A DNA stretch of 64,000 nucleotides from a virus: IMG/VR virus record IMGVR_UViG_3300006736_003672, positions 1 through 64,000 of that record, one strand, 5' to 3'. Positions 25,454 to 34,176 of this stretch are shown piece by piece. Both the position numbers and the translations under genes were made by a program. Numbering within the stretch: the first letter of the stretch is position 1; every line of letters starts with the position of its first letter. The notes below the pieces were generated by a model. That model had not been told where the DNA came from, did not search any database, and saw only the letters and a list, made by a program, of their open reading frames with translations.

Positions 25454-26214
25454 ATATTGGAATAATACAGGGAAGATTGTCTCCACCAAATGAAGGATTT
25501 CAAGAATGTCCGGACGACTGGGAGAGGGAATTTAGACTGTTAGAAAAGCTAGGGTTGTCTCACGTTGATTGGGTTGTGACTAAAGATTCATTTAAAAATA
25601 ATCCAATTTTTTTTGAAGACTTGAGTGATTATTCGATAAGTTCTATTTGTGCAGATAATTTGGTTGACCAATGTATTTTTGGAGAGCTTGCTAGCAATTT
25701 GGTGCCCATATGTGGCGCAGCCATTAGAAACAACATTAAAAACATAACAATTCCTCTTCTAGAAGACAGCAGTGTACAAGATGAGAAAGACAGAGAAATT
25801 TTTATTAAATTAATGTTGCCAATAGCTGATCTATATAAAAATTTGAATTTTTCTTTTGAAGCTGAACTGGAGGCAGAAAAGCTTTTAGAAATTGTTAGTT
25901 TGCGTGATAATTTTTTTGTCACCTATGACACAGGAAATATAACTTCTTGCGGCTTTGATCATCAAAAATATATTAATTTGGTAAAATATAAAATTGATAA
26001 CGTACATTTGAAAGATAGAACTTTTGATGCGAAAACGGTTGAACCATTAACAGGAGACACAAATTTTGAATTAATATTTAAAATTTTACAAGGGATAGGC
26101 TATAATGGTGTGTACACATTACAAACTATGCGTGGCGAATCTGGAAATGAAGTAAGTGTTATTTCTAGACATAAAAAACTATTCGAGGAGATTATGAATG
26201 AACAATCCATTTGA
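25450..26214 (+). CDS. Sugar phosphate isomerase/epimerase-like TIM barrel (AP-endonuclease family 2 fold)
   Basis: 254 residues. MNIGIIQGRLSPP is the first strand typical of xylose-isomerase-like proteins in capsule and sialic-acid loci. FEAELEAEKLLE gives the first metal Glu, FVTYDTGNITSCG the Asp, VHLKDRT the Lys-Asp strand and YTLQTMRGE the last Glu-bearing strand. Such enzymes interconvert ketoses and aldoses or epimerise at C2/C3. Coupled (ATGA) to the VOC gene and overlapping the SDR, so these probably act in one sequence of reactions. Confidence 0.8.
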   Translation: MNIGIIQGRLSPPNEGFQECPDDWEREFRLLEKLGLSHVDWVVTKDSFKNNPIFFEDLSDYSISSICADNLVDQCIFGELASNLVPICGAAIRNNIKNITIPLLEDSSVQDEKDREIFIKLMLPIADLYKNLNFSFEAELEAEKLLEIVSLRDNFFVTYDTGNITSCGFDHQKYINLVKYKIDNVHLKDRTFDAKTVEPLTGDTNFELIFKILQGIGYNGVYTLQTMRGESGNEVSVISRHKKLFEEIMNEQSI

Positions 26215-27013
26215 TTTAACAGGAAAGACAGTTATGATAACTGGGGCAGGAGGCTTGCTTGGACCTAAGCATGCTGAAGCTGTTATTGAATTCGGCGCCC
26301 GGGCAATCATAACAGATCGTCACGAAGACCGCGCCCACGAAAAGGCAAAAGAACTGAATGATAAATATGGGAACGAATGTGCAATTCCTTTTTATATGGA
26401 CGTAACAAAGAAAGAATCAATTCAAAATGTTGTTAACAAATTGGATAGAATTGACGTTTTAATTAATAATGCAGCCAAAGATCCAAAGGTGAAAAAAGAA
26501 GCTGGTCTAACTCCAGATAGTAGATTCGAAACCATGACAGAGGATTACTGGTTTGAAGGAATTGATGCCGCCTTGAATGGTACTTTTTTCTGCTCACAGG
26601 CTGTTGGAAATAAAATGTTAGAACAAGGGAGCGGAGTTATACTAAACATCTCTTCAGATTTAGGAGTTATAGCACCAGATCAAAGACTTTATAGAAAAGA
26701 CGGTGTCCCGGAAAGTTTACAGAATGTAAAACCGATAACCTATTCAGCAGCAAAATGGGCTATAATTGGAATGACAAAGTATCTTGCTGTTTATTTTGCA
26801 AAAAAGAATATTAGAGTTAACTGTTTAAGTCCAACAGGAGTTTATAATAATCATCCGGAAGATTTTGTAAGTAAACTGTCAAATATTATTCCAATGGGAA
26901 GAATGGCTGATATTGATGAATATAAAGGGGCAATTGTTTTTCTCTGTTCCGATGCTAGTACATACATGACTGGTGAAAATCTTGTTATTGATGGTGGAAA
27001 AAGCGTATGGTAA
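26198..27013 (+). CDS. Short-chain dehydrogenase/reductase (PtmA-like)
   Basis: 271 residues, classical SDR. TGAGGLLGPKHA is the TGxxxGxG cofactor motif; LINNAAKDP the NNAG strand; ILNISSDLG the catalytic Ser; YSAAKWAIIG the YxxxK; RVNCLSPTGVYN the PG-like turn. An inserted loop (residues about 160-180) before the Tyr is typical of the PtmA-like SDRs found with PtmB cytidylyltransferases in legionaminic acid loci of Campylobacter. This fits the neighbouring neuA/neuB genes. Cofactor and substrate not determined. Confidence 0.85.
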   Translation: MNNPFDLTGKTVMITGAGGLLGPKHAEAVIEFGARAIITDRHEDRAHEKAKELNDKYGNECAIPFYMDVTKKESIQNVVNKLDRIDVLINNAAKDPKVKKEAGLTPDSRFETMTEDYWFEGIDAALNGTFFCSQAVGNKMLEQGSGVILNISSDLGVIAPDQRLYRKDGVPESLQNVKPITYSAAKWAIIGMTKYLAVYFAKKNIRVNCLSPTGVYNNHPEDFVSKLSNIIPMGRMADIDEYKGAIVFLCSDASTYMTGENLVIDGGKSVW

Positions 27014-27366
27014 ATGAGTTGCCTATAAAGCATGTTGACAAAGGTTGGGGATATGAAAAGTGGATTGTAAATAAGTCTGAATACTGTGGAAAACTTTTAT
27101 TTTTTAACAAGGGAAAAAGATGTTCGTGGCATTTCCACAAATTGAAAGATGAGGTTTTTTATTTACAATCTGGAAAGCTCCTTGTGAAATACTCCGATCA
27201 AAATAACGTTGAAGAGGCGGAAGAGGTGGTTCTTAATGCTGGTGAAAATTTTCATGTATACAGAGGGTTGAGACATCAAATGATCGCACTGGAAAATTCA
27301 GAGTTATTTGAATTCTCTACAGAACATTTTGATAGTGACAGCTATAGGATTCAAAAGGGAGATTAA
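27007..27366 (+). CDS. Cupin-domain protein
   Basis: 119 residues, a single cupin. CSWHFHKLKDEVFYLQSGKL is motif 1 (G-x5-H-x-H-x3-4-E) with His, His and Glu; the second motif is NAGENFHVYRGLRHQMIAL with the fourth His. This is the metal set of small sugar isomerase/epimerase-like cupins. GWGYEKWIVN near the start resembles the W-G-x-E-x-W opening of type II phosphomannose isomerases. Probably a sugar isomerase or epimerase accessory in the array. Confidence 0.82.
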   Translation: MVNELPIKHVDKGWGYEKWIVNKSEYCGKLLFFNKGKRCSWHFHKLKDEVFYLQSGKLLVKYSDQNNVEEAEEVVLNAGENFHVYRGLRHQMIALENSELFEFSTEHFDSDSYRIQKGD

Positions 27367-27368
27367 AT

Positions 27369-27710
27369 TTGACTATAGAGTCTGATACAATGGTTATATA
27401 TGTCGACGTAGACGAGACAATATGTGATATGCCAGAAGAGTCTTCTGCGACTCGAGATTATAATAAGGCTGTTCCGATGATGGAAAGAATTAACAAAATA
27501 AATAATTTATATGATGAAGGGCATACAATAGTTTATTGGACTGCTCGCGGAAGTTTAACAGGAATAGATTGGCGAAAACTAACAGAAAAACAATTAAAAG
27601 AATGGGGCGCCAAATATCATGATCTTAAATTAGACAAGCCTTATTACGATCTTTTTATCGATGACAAAAATATAAATTCTAATAACTATTTTAATGGATT
27701 TATAGCATGA
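27369..27710 (+). CDS. Small HAD-like phosphatase
   Basis: 113 residues from a TTG at 27369; the ATG at 27390 is a possible alternative start. YVDVDETIC is HAD motif I with the Asp-x-Asp pair, YWTARGS gives motif II Thr, and LFIDDKNI the motif IV Asp-Asp. A Lys in LKLDKPYYD may serve as motif III. This is a cap-less HAD of the size seen in capsule loci and may dephosphorylate a sugar or nonulosonate phosphate. It starts two bases after the cupin stop and overlaps the next gene as ATGA. Confidence 0.75.
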   Translation: MTIESDTMVIYVDVDETICDMPEESSATRDYNKAVPMMERINKINNLYDEGHTIVYWTARGSLTGIDWRKLTEKQLKEWGAKYHDLKLDKPYYDLFIDDKNINSNNYFNGFIA

Positions 27711-28786
27711 CGATAGTCCGCAACAATGGTCAATCAGATGGTCACAACCGCGATGCAAATGGCCGCATTCTTACTCATTCCAAGAACGAACCAATATACC
27801 TATTAGCCTACCCACGTTCAGGGAGTAATTGGTTTCGTTATTGTTTTGAGTTTATCACAAAAAGAACCGCCCACTCGAGACGAGCTGAATGGCCAACGGG
27901 CGCCTCGAATCCGATGCTCTTGTTCCATACACACGATCCAAACGATCATGGGTTATACGCAGCTGCTAATTTAATAGAGCCAGATCTCGGAGGTGCTGCA
28001 GAATTGTCGGCTGATTATGATCCCGCTAGGCCTATAAAAAATATTTTGTTGGTGAGGAACTACAATGAAGCAATCGCAAGTCAATTGTATAATTATAGGG
28101 CCGAGCTAGCTTCCACAATAGCAGTAGGAAAGCAGTCCTTTGGGTTAACTCCCGACAAACCTGTTCCCTTTGAAAACCAAGCCCCTCTAAATCCCAGTGA
28201 AATCGCAGGCCACGACCATGGCCCGATGCACAAAGAACCATCGGAGTTAATAAGCTACATTAGGCTAATAGAAACTCACGACAAGTTTTCAAAGCGAGAT
28301 CAAAAAACTAGTCTTTTAGTTTATTATGAAGACTTTATTACAGATCCGCGTCCTGTGTTGACAAAAGTTATAGATTATTTAGAGAAAAACTTCCCCGAAG
28401 GCAGTTCCATCCGAATGCACGATTCCGCATGTTCATCTACATATGAGATCTTTGGCAAACATACATGCGCAACTTCTGACTCCTTGGCACTTCTGGGCTT
28501 TCCGACGTATTCCGCTGAATGTTACGATAAAATTATTATTCCTTCCCCAAAAGATATGAAAAACAACTTAGATAAATTGTTGGAAAACCTTGATCATCAT
28601 AAAAACACTTGCCTAAGGGCTTACAAAGCAGAATCTGGATTGGGGTTGTCTACAACAGAAAAATCTTCAAATCTATCTTTCTATTCGTCATTGGTGAGTA
28701 AAGAGTTTTTATTAGAAATGGATAAGTGCATTAAAGAATACTCAGAACTTTTTAACAAGTATTTGTCACACTATGAGGGGGCTTAA
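27707..28786 (+). CDS. Sulfotransferase-like protein, first of a tandem pair
   Basis: 359 residues. YLLAYPRSGSNWFRYCFEF is the 5'-phosphosulfate (PAPS) loop; ILLVRNYNEAIASQL is the 3'-phosphate site with Arg; LLVYYEDFITDP and KVIDYLEKNF are the later conserved segments of carbohydrate sulfotransferases. Compared with its neighbour it carries extra segments at residues about 1-28, 135-165 and 215-250. The opening 500 bases use more GC-rich codons than adjacent genes, hinting at a different origin. It would add sulfate to a glycan using PAPS from the host. Confidence 0.75.
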   Translation: MTIVRNNGQSDGHNRDANGRILTHSKNEPIYLLAYPRSGSNWFRYCFEFITKRTAHSRRAEWPTGASNPMLLFHTHDPNDHGLYAAANLIEPDLGGAAELSADYDPARPIKNILLVRNYNEAIASQLYNYRAELASTIAVGKQSFGLTPDKPVPFENQAPLNPSEIAGHDHGPMHKEPSELISYIRLIETHDKFSKRDQKTSLLVYYEDFITDPRPVLTKVIDYLEKNFPEGSSIRMHDSACSSTYEIFGKHTCATSDSLALLGFPTYSAECYDKIIIPSPKDMKNNLDKLLENLDHHKNTCLRAYKAESGLGLSTTEKSSNLSFYSSLVSKEFLLEMDKCIKEYSELFNKYLSHYEGA

Positions 28787-29646
28787 TGAACCATCCATCA
28801 AAAGATGTAATATATTTATTGGCTTATCCACGCTCCGGAGCAAATTGGTTTCGCTACTGTTTTGAGTTTGTTACAAAGAAAGCAACCGGCCAAATGCCGA
28901 AATTCACCAGAAAGAAGGAAACAACAACTTCCACAAAATCTCCGTATTTGCTGTGGGAAACTTTAGCAACTGGTCCTCAATTTTTGTACCATACACATCG
29001 CCCTTTCGATGCCTCATGGGAACAAGCGCTCGATTCCGGAACACCGATAAAAAATATTTTATTGCTAAGAAACTATAAGGAGGCGGTCATAAGTAATCTT
29101 GTAAATTTAGGACCAGACAATCCTGCATCAGAACTTGCATTTGCTTTTGAGCATGGTGCTGTGATGAATGAACTCAGCGCGCACTATTTTGTTACAAGCC
29201 TGTATGACAAATTTTTAGAACATGATCACGAAGGCGGTCTTTTAATTTATTATGAAGATTTTATTGAAGATCCAGCTTCTACATTAATGAAAGTTATAGA
29301 TTATTTGGAGAAGAATTTTGACAAAACTATTATTCTTTCCTCAGATGAAATGAAAATTAATTTAAACACATTACTAGAAAACTTTGATCATCATAGAAAC
29401 ATATCTTTAAACAGTTACAGGGCAGACAAAACACAAATTAACTTGGCACTAACTTCGTATGACCTAAATAAAAAGAAAGAAAAATCTTCAGATTTGCTTT
29501 ATTATTCTTCGCGCCTTCATAAATACAATTTATTAGATATGGACAAAACTATAAAAGAACTTGATATCGTCCTGTTTTACAAGTATTTATCACGTTATGA
29601 CTCTAAAGATGGTCTTGCGGATGTTTTAGGAGATCTGCATGAATAA
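28786..29646 (+). CDS. Sulfotransferase-like protein, second of a tandem pair
   Basis: 286 residues, sharing a base with the preceding TAA. The same landmarks recur: YLLAYPRSGANWFRYCFEF (PAPS loop), ILLLRNYKEAVISNL (3'-phosphate site), LLIYYEDFIEDP and MKVIDYLEKNF, plus a C-terminal LENFDHHRN-S-NSYRA. Clearly paralogous to the upstream gene, from a tandem duplication followed by divergence; this copy is shorter and nearer the domain's usual size. Two copies suggest two acceptor positions or alternating surface modification. Confidence 0.75.
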   Translation: MNHPSKDVIYLLAYPRSGANWFRYCFEFVTKKATGQMPKFTRKKETTTSTKSPYLLWETLATGPQFLYHTHRPFDASWEQALDSGTPIKNILLLRNYKEAVISNLVNLGPDNPASELAFAFEHGAVMNELSAHYFVTSLYDKFLEHDHEGGLLIYYEDFIEDPASTLMKVIDYLEKNFDKTIILSSDEMKINLNTLLENFDHHRNISLNSYRADKTQINLALTSYDLNKKKEKSSDLLYYSSRLHKYNLLDMDKTIKELDIVLFYKYLSRYDSKDGLADVLGDLHE

Positions 29647-30565
29647 CGTTCTTGTTACAGGTGGCAGTGGAATGGTCGGCAAAGCAATCGAAAAGATATT
29701 GCCAGAAGCCATGTATATCTCTTCCAAAGAATACGATTTAAGATCGCAGAATAAGTGTGAAGCATTATTTGAAACATATCAGCCAGAATATGTTGTTCAT
29801 GCAGCCGCGAAAGTTGGAGGAATAAAAGGCAACATGGATAACTTGGGCACCTATTTTTATGATAATATTGCTATGAATATTAATGTTTTAGAAATGTCCA
29901 GAAAATTTAAAGTTAAGAAAGTAATATCTCTTTTGAGCACCTGCATATATCCAGTCGATATAGATTATCCTTTGGTCGAAGAACAAATTCATTCCGGCCC
30001 TCCTCATTTTTCAAACTATTCATATGCATATGCGAAAAGAATGCTTGATGTTCAATCAAAAGCATACCGCCAACAATATGGTTGTAATTTCATTACAGTT
30101 ACACCAAATAATCTATTTGGAGAAAATGATAATTTTGATTTAGAGAATTCTCATGTTATTCCAGCAATCATTAGAAAGATCTATGAAGCAGGGCAAAATA
30201 ATAAAGACGTCACTTTGTGGGGAGATGGTTCTCCCTTAAGAGAATTTACTTATTCTGATGACGCAGCCAAAATATTATTATTTTTACTTGAAAAATATGA
30301 TAAACCTTCAACAATCAATATTGGGAACACGGAAGAATATTCTATTGAGTATGTTGCGAATACAATAGCAGATATTTTCGATTTTAACGGAAGGATAATA
30401 TGGGACACAACAAAGCCAAAGGGTCAGTTTAGAAAGCCTTCTGATAATTCTAAGTTACTTTCTTTAGGATGGGACAAAGCCAATTATTCAGACTTTAAGA
30501 ATTCTCTGGTTAAAACTTGTAATTGGTTCATAGAAAATTATCCAAACGTTAGAGGTGTAAATTGA
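29639..30565 (+). CDS. fcl: GDP-L-fucose synthase
   Basis: 308 residues. [12 protein letters not shown] is the NADP loop; [23 protein letters not shown] (Ser and Cys), and [13 protein letters not shown] (YxxxK) are the signature segments of GDP-fucose synthase (WcaG/Fcl). [18 protein letters not shown] is the substrate lobe. It epimerises and reduces GDP-4-keto-6-deoxymannose to GDP-fucose, using the product of the following gene. The pair fcl-gmd is a recurrent auxiliary module of large T4-like marine phages. Confidence 0.92.
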   Translation: MNNVLVTGGSGMVGKAIEKILPEAMYISSKEYDLRSQNKCEALFETYQPEYVVHAAAKVGGIKGNMDNLGTYFYDNIAMNINVLEMSRKFKVKKVISLLSTCIYPVDIDYPLVEEQIHSGPPHFSNYSYAYAKRMLDVQSKAYRQQYGCNFITVTPNNLFGENDNFDLENSHVIPAIIRKIYEAGQNNKDVTLWGDGSPLREFTYSDDAAKILLFLLEKYDKPSTINIGNTEEYSIEYVANTIADIFDFNGRIIWDTTKPKGQFRKPSDNSKLLSLGWDKANYSDFKNSLVKTCNWFIENYPNVRGVN

Positions 30566-31539
30566 CAAAAACAGCGTTAATAACAGGAATAACAGGGCAA
30601 GACGGTTCATATTTAGCAGAATTGTTATTGAGCAAGGGGTATTATGTTGTTGGTGTGAAGAGACGTACTTCGTTGTTATGCACTGACAGAATTGATCATT
30701 TTTTCTCTCACCCTAACTTGAAGTTAGAATATGGGAACATGCATGACGCCGGCTGTTTTTGGAGATTGCTGAATAAATATAAGCCAGATGAAATTTATAA
30801 TATTGCAGCTCAATCTCATGTAAGAGTGTCTTTTGAGGTTCCAGAAGAAACAGTGGATACAATTGTTATGGGAACTCTTAGATTATTGAACGCTTATAAA
30901 GAGCTTTGTCCAGAATCTAAATTTTATCAAGCATCATCATCAGAAATGTTTGGTGATAATCCAGAGCCTCCTTTTAATGAAGAGTCAAATTTTATGCCTG
31001 CTTCACCATACGCATGCGCAAAAGTATTTGCTCACAATTTAGTCAGAAATTACAGGGAATCATATGGATTGTTTGCCTGCAGTGGCATTTTATTTAATCA
31101 TGAATCACCTAGAAGAGGAGAGACATTTGTAACACGAAAAATAACAATGGCCGCCGCCAATATACTTGCGGGGAACCAAGACAAACTTTATCTAGGAAAC
31201 TTAGACGCTTATAGAGATTGGGGTCATGCGGAGGATTATGTGGAAGCAATATGGATGATGTTGCAGCAGGATGAGCCAGATGATTATGTGATAGCTACTG
31301 GAGAGGCTCATACAGTAAAAGAATTTTTGTATCATGTATTTGAATATTCTGGCTTAGGAGACCCTATGAAATATGTTGAAATTAATCCTAATCTGTACAG
31401 ACCTCATGAAGTGCCGGTACTTATGGGAGATGTTACAAAAGCTAAAACAAAATTGGGATGGCAACCGAAAGTTACTTTTAAAAAATTAGCAGAAATGATG
31501 TTTGATGCTGACTATCAATTAACAATAAAGGAGAAATAA
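30562..31539 (+). CDS. gmd: GDP-mannose 4,6-dehydratase
   Basis: 325 residues, TTG start on the previous stop. [15 protein letters not shown] is the NADP motif unique to Gmd; [22 protein letters not shown] (catalytic Ser/Thr-Glu region), [11 protein letters not shown] (YxxxK), [16 protein letters not shown] and [19 protein letters not shown]-like segments all match. Converts GDP-mannose to GDP-4-keto-6-deoxymannose. It closes the sugar array. Confidence 0.95.
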   Translation: MTKTALITGITGQDGSYLAELLLSKGYYVVGVKRRTSLLCTDRIDHFFSHPNLKLEYGNMHDAGCFWRLLNKYKPDEIYNIAAQSHVRVSFEVPEETVDTIVMGTLRLLNAYKELCPESKFYQASSSEMFGDNPEPPFNEESNFMPASPYACAKVFAHNLVRNYRESYGLFACSGILFNHESPRRGETFVTRKITMAAANILAGNQDKLYLGNLDAYRDWGHAEDYVEAIWMMLQQDEPDDYVIATGEAHTVKEFLYHVFEYSGLGDPMKYVEINPNLYRPHEVPVLMGDVTKAKTKLGWQPKVTFKKLAEMMFDADYQLTIKEK

Positions 31540-31540
31540 T

Positions 31541-31750
31541 ATGAAATTATCAAACCAAGCAATGGGAGCATTAATGATGGCTTTACAAAAGTCGCTTATG
31601 GATCAAAGCGACATTGTTGAGACATTAAGAGAATTTGATTTTGTGGTGAATACAGATGAACAACTAGTTGTAGAAAATCCACCAGTTCTTAGATTTGTCG
31701 AAGAAGAAGACAAAGAAGAGAAAATCATGCCTCGAGAAGAAGATTTTTAA
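31541..31750 (+). CDS. Small conserved phage protein of unknown function
   Basis: 69 residues with AAGGAG before the ATG. The start MKLSNQAMGALMMALQKSLM is a helical segment that I recall from small proteins of T4-like marine phages, usually beside late-transcription genes; the second half is acidic. No enzymatic motif. Encoded just upstream of a zinc ribbon, a membrane protein and a sigma-like factor, an order that looks conserved, but I cannot verify that here. Confidence 0.7.
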   Translation: MKLSNQAMGALMMALQKSLMDQSDIVETLREFDFVVNTDEQLVVENPPVLRFVEEEDKEEKIMPREEDF

Positions 31751-31752
31751 CA

Positions 31753-32010
31753 ATGCCTAAATATCTTTACAAATGTGGGTCTTGCGAAGAGATGTACTTA
31801 GTACGTCATCTAATGAAAGAGGTCGTGAATGTGTGTGAAAAATGTGGAGAAAAAGATTGTTTAAGGAAATTGCCTTTTTTCCCTGTGAACTTGAAGAAGG
31901 GCAAAAGGGAAAAAAAAGTTGGCGAAGTTGTAAAATCCCATATTGAAGAAACGAGAGAGGAAGTTGAAAAAGAGAAAGAAAAAATGAGACAAAAAGAATA
32001 TAAGCCATGA
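31753..32010 (+). CDS. Zinc-ribbon protein with charged coiled-coil tail
   Basis: 85 residues. MPKYLYKCGSCEEMY and CEKCGEKDC provide two CxxC pairs, related to the FmdB-like ribbon at 4213. The remaining 45 residues are an alternating Lys/Glu helix (EETREEVEKEKEKMRQ), probably a coiled coil. It may bind nucleic acid or RNA polymerase; its place next to the gp55-like sigma gene makes a link to late transcription plausible but unproven. Confidence 0.75.
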   Translation: MPKYLYKCGSCEEMYLVRHLMKEVVNVCEKCGEKDCLRKLPFFPVNLKKGKREKKVGEVVKSHIEETREEVEKEKEKMRQKEYKP

Positions 32011-32363
32011 TTTATTTTTTTCTAACATTATCTGTGGTAATTAATTTATTATTGTTGTGGTACATCAAAGGTATATTAACAAAATTACTTTTTATTTCTG
32101 AAAATAGCGATGATTTGTTGTATGCTCTCGAGAATTTTTCGAATCATCTTGAAGCCATTCATGAAATGGAAACATTTTATGGTGAACCGGTTTTGCAAAA
32201 TTTAATTCAACATTCACGACATATTGTAGACGAAGTTAAAAATTATGGTGAAATATATATTTTAACTGACGAACCAGAAGAACCAGAAGAACAAGACGAG
32301 CCAGAAGAACAAGATGTTCTGGAATACGAGAAGAGAGAAGATAGCGAGGATATGTTCCTGTGA
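32007..32363 (+). CDS. Small membrane protein with acidic tail
   Basis: 118 residues. Residues 2-20 form one hydrophobic membrane segment (FFLTLSVVINLLLLWYI). Residues 25-85 look like an amphipathic helical domain (SDDLLYALENFSNHLEAIHEMETFYG). The tail is a repeated EPEEPEEQDEPEEQD. No enzymatic motif. Overlaps both neighbours by four bases. Type I or II orientation cannot be decided. Confidence 0.72.
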   Translation: MIYFFLTLSVVINLLLLWYIKGILTKLLFISENSDDLLYALENFSNHLEAIHEMETFYGEPVLQNLIQHSRHIVDEVKNYGEIYILTDEPEEPEEQDEPEEQDVLEYEKREDSEDMFL

Positions 32364-33043
32364 GAAAAAGTAAAACAAAAAAGTATTATTTTACAAAAGT
32401 ACATGAGGATGCAATAATTCGCTATGCTCTGTCTAACAATTTAAACGAAAGAACAGAATTATATGTAGTATATATACAGCCGGCCTTTAATGAAATGGTA
32501 GATAAAATTGTTTATACATATAAATTTTCCACTCTTCCAAATATAGATATTCTTCGCGAAGAGTGCAAAATATGGTTAACAACAATTTTGGATAAATACG
32601 ATTCCACCAAAGGTTCAAAAGCTTTTTCATATTTTAGTGTTATAACGAAAAATTGGTTTATTCATAAAGTTAAGAAGAACCAACAAAAACACAAAAGAGA
32701 AATCCAATTTGATGATTTGTCAAAAAATCTAGAACATACCTATGTTACTACTGAAGAAAAGTATATCAGGGATCGGGAGGAAAAAGAATTTTGGTTTCAT
32801 CTTTTACAACACATCGATTCTTGGAATCAAGAAAATCTAAGAGTAAATGAAAGAAAAGTATTAGATGCAATAAAGATTCTTTTAGAAAATTCTAATGATA
32901 TCGAAATTTTCAATAAAAAGGCAATTTATCTCTATTTAAGAGAGTTGACTGGGTTAAATACAAAGCAAGTTGTTAACAACTTAAATAAGATGAGAGTTCG
33001 CTATCGTAAATTTAAGCTAAACTGGAATAAAGGAAAAATATAA
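32360..33043 (+). CDS. gp55-like late sigma factor
   Basis: 227 residues, GTG start on the previous stop. Residues about 65-110 (LREECKIWLTTILDKYDSTKG-KAFSYFSVITKNWFIHKVKK) match the region 2 helices of small sigma factors, including T4 gp55: a 'Y/F-D...A-F-S/A-Y' segment followed by a basic helix that melts the -10 element. A C-terminal helical part (residues 160-225) is not the usual sigma region 4. It would direct RNA polymerase to late promoters for the virion genes that follow. Sigma-like identity is inferred from region 2 only. Confidence 0.68.
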   Translation: MRKSKTKKYYFTKVHEDAIIRYALSNNLNERTELYVVYIQPAFNEMVDKIVYTYKFSTLPNIDILREECKIWLTTILDKYDSTKGSKAFSYFSVITKNWFIHKVKKNQQKHKREIQFDDLSKNLEHTYVTTEEKYIRDREEKEFWFHLLQHIDSWNQENLRVNERKVLDAIKILLENSNDIEIFNKKAIYLYLRELTGLNTKQVVNNLNKMRVRYRKFKLNWNKGKI

Positions 33044-33075
33044 AATAATTCTATTTATATGTAAAGGAGAATATC

Positions 33076-34176
33076 ATGTCCGAAGAAGAAATTGATCAAC
33101 AGCCAGCAACGGAAGACGACCTTGCAGATGATTTTGCAGATGATTTTGATTTTGTAGAACACTATGGAGAATCAGCTGAAGTAAAACACGAAGAGCAGCT
33201 GCCTGATAATACTGCAAAATCATCTTTAAACTGTGCTTTTGTTGGTGTCGGCGGAGGTGGAGGTAAAATGGCAAAAGCCTTTTTAGATTTAGGATTTAAT
33301 AAAACTATTTTAGTTAACACGACTGAAAAGGACCAACCGGCCGGAATTGATTCTAAGCATTTGGTGCTTATTCCTGATGCAGACGGCGTTGCGAAAGATG
33401 TTTCTTATGGTAAAACTGTTTTTGAAAATAATGGAGCAGTTGTTGAAGATGCATTAAGAACTAAGCTTGGTAAAGTTGATTGGTTATTTGTGTTGGCTGG
33501 CGGTGGCGGAGGAACTGGAAGCGCATGCGCTTCCATGCATGAAGTTTTCGAAAGATACTTGGCTTCTGTTCAAGCGGAAGGGAGAGTTGTATATGTTGTT
33601 TCCTGGCCATCTGCACAAGAATTGCTAAATCCAACAATTGCGAAAAACGCTCTATCTTTGTTAAATGATGTATGTTCTTATCCTCACATTGTTTTGGACA
33701 ACGAAAGGCAAGTCGAATTGCTTCGCGGAAAAGTTGGAATGTTAAACATGTTCCCAGTCGCAAATAAAACTTTTGCTAAATTATTTAATCAAGTTTTGAA
33801 GTTGTCTTCTGAAAATTCTCCCATTCAGACTTTTGATTCGAAAGATCTTGAAAGGACTTTAAAACAAAATGGAAGAATTTTTATTGGTTCTACAATTGTT
33901 AGAGATCCAAAGGATCCAAATCTTGGAGCACAAATTTTTCAAAATTGCCTTCAACGATCCCCGTGTGCTCCCCCAAAGGGAAAGCCGAAAACAGGTACAA
34001 TGTTGTTAATTATGACCGAAGAGCTTGCATCAGATCCTGAGATTAGTAAACACTTGGATGCTGCAATGTCTTATGTTGGAGGAAGAACAGAGACGTTGTT
34101 CACAGGAGTATACATTAAAAGGAATGTTCCTGGCCTGGTAACAATATTGACCATGACAGGAATGGAAGAAGAGTGA
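33076..34176 (+). CDS. Tubulin/FtsZ-like GTPase
   Basis: 366 residues with AAGGAG upstream. An acidic, disordered-looking extension fills residues 1-50. VGVGGGGGKMAKAF (56-69) is the T1 nucleotide loop and AGGGGGTGSACAS (141-153) the tubulin signature T4 loop. FDSKDLERTLKQNG (253-266) aligns with the FtsZ T7 loop, keeping the two acidic residues (Asp254 and Asp257) that complete GTP hydrolysis in the neighbouring subunit. The C-terminal domain ends in strands like those of FtsZ (TLFTGVYIKRNVPGLVTILTMTG). It should form filaments. Known phage tubulins (PhuZ, TubZ) centre a phage nucleus or partition plasmid prophages; which this resembles needs a tree. Confidence 0.85.
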   Translation: MSEEEIDQQPATEDDLADDFADDFDFVEHYGESAEVKHEEQLPDNTAKSSLNCAFVGVGGGGGKMAKAFLDLGFNKTILVNTTEKDQPAGIDSKHLVLIPDADGVAKDVSYGKTVFENNGAVVEDALRTKLGKVDWLFVLAGGGGGTGSACASMHEVFERYLASVQAEGRVVYVVSWPSAQELLNPTIAKNALSLLNDVCSYPHIVLDNERQVELLRGKVGMLNMFPVANKTFAKLFNQVLKLSSENSPIQTFDSKDLERTLKQNGRIFIGSTIVRDPKDPNLGAQIFQNCLQRSPCAPPKGKPKTGTMLLIMTEELASDPEISKHLDAAMSYVGGRTETLFTGVYIKRNVPGLVTILTMTGMEEE

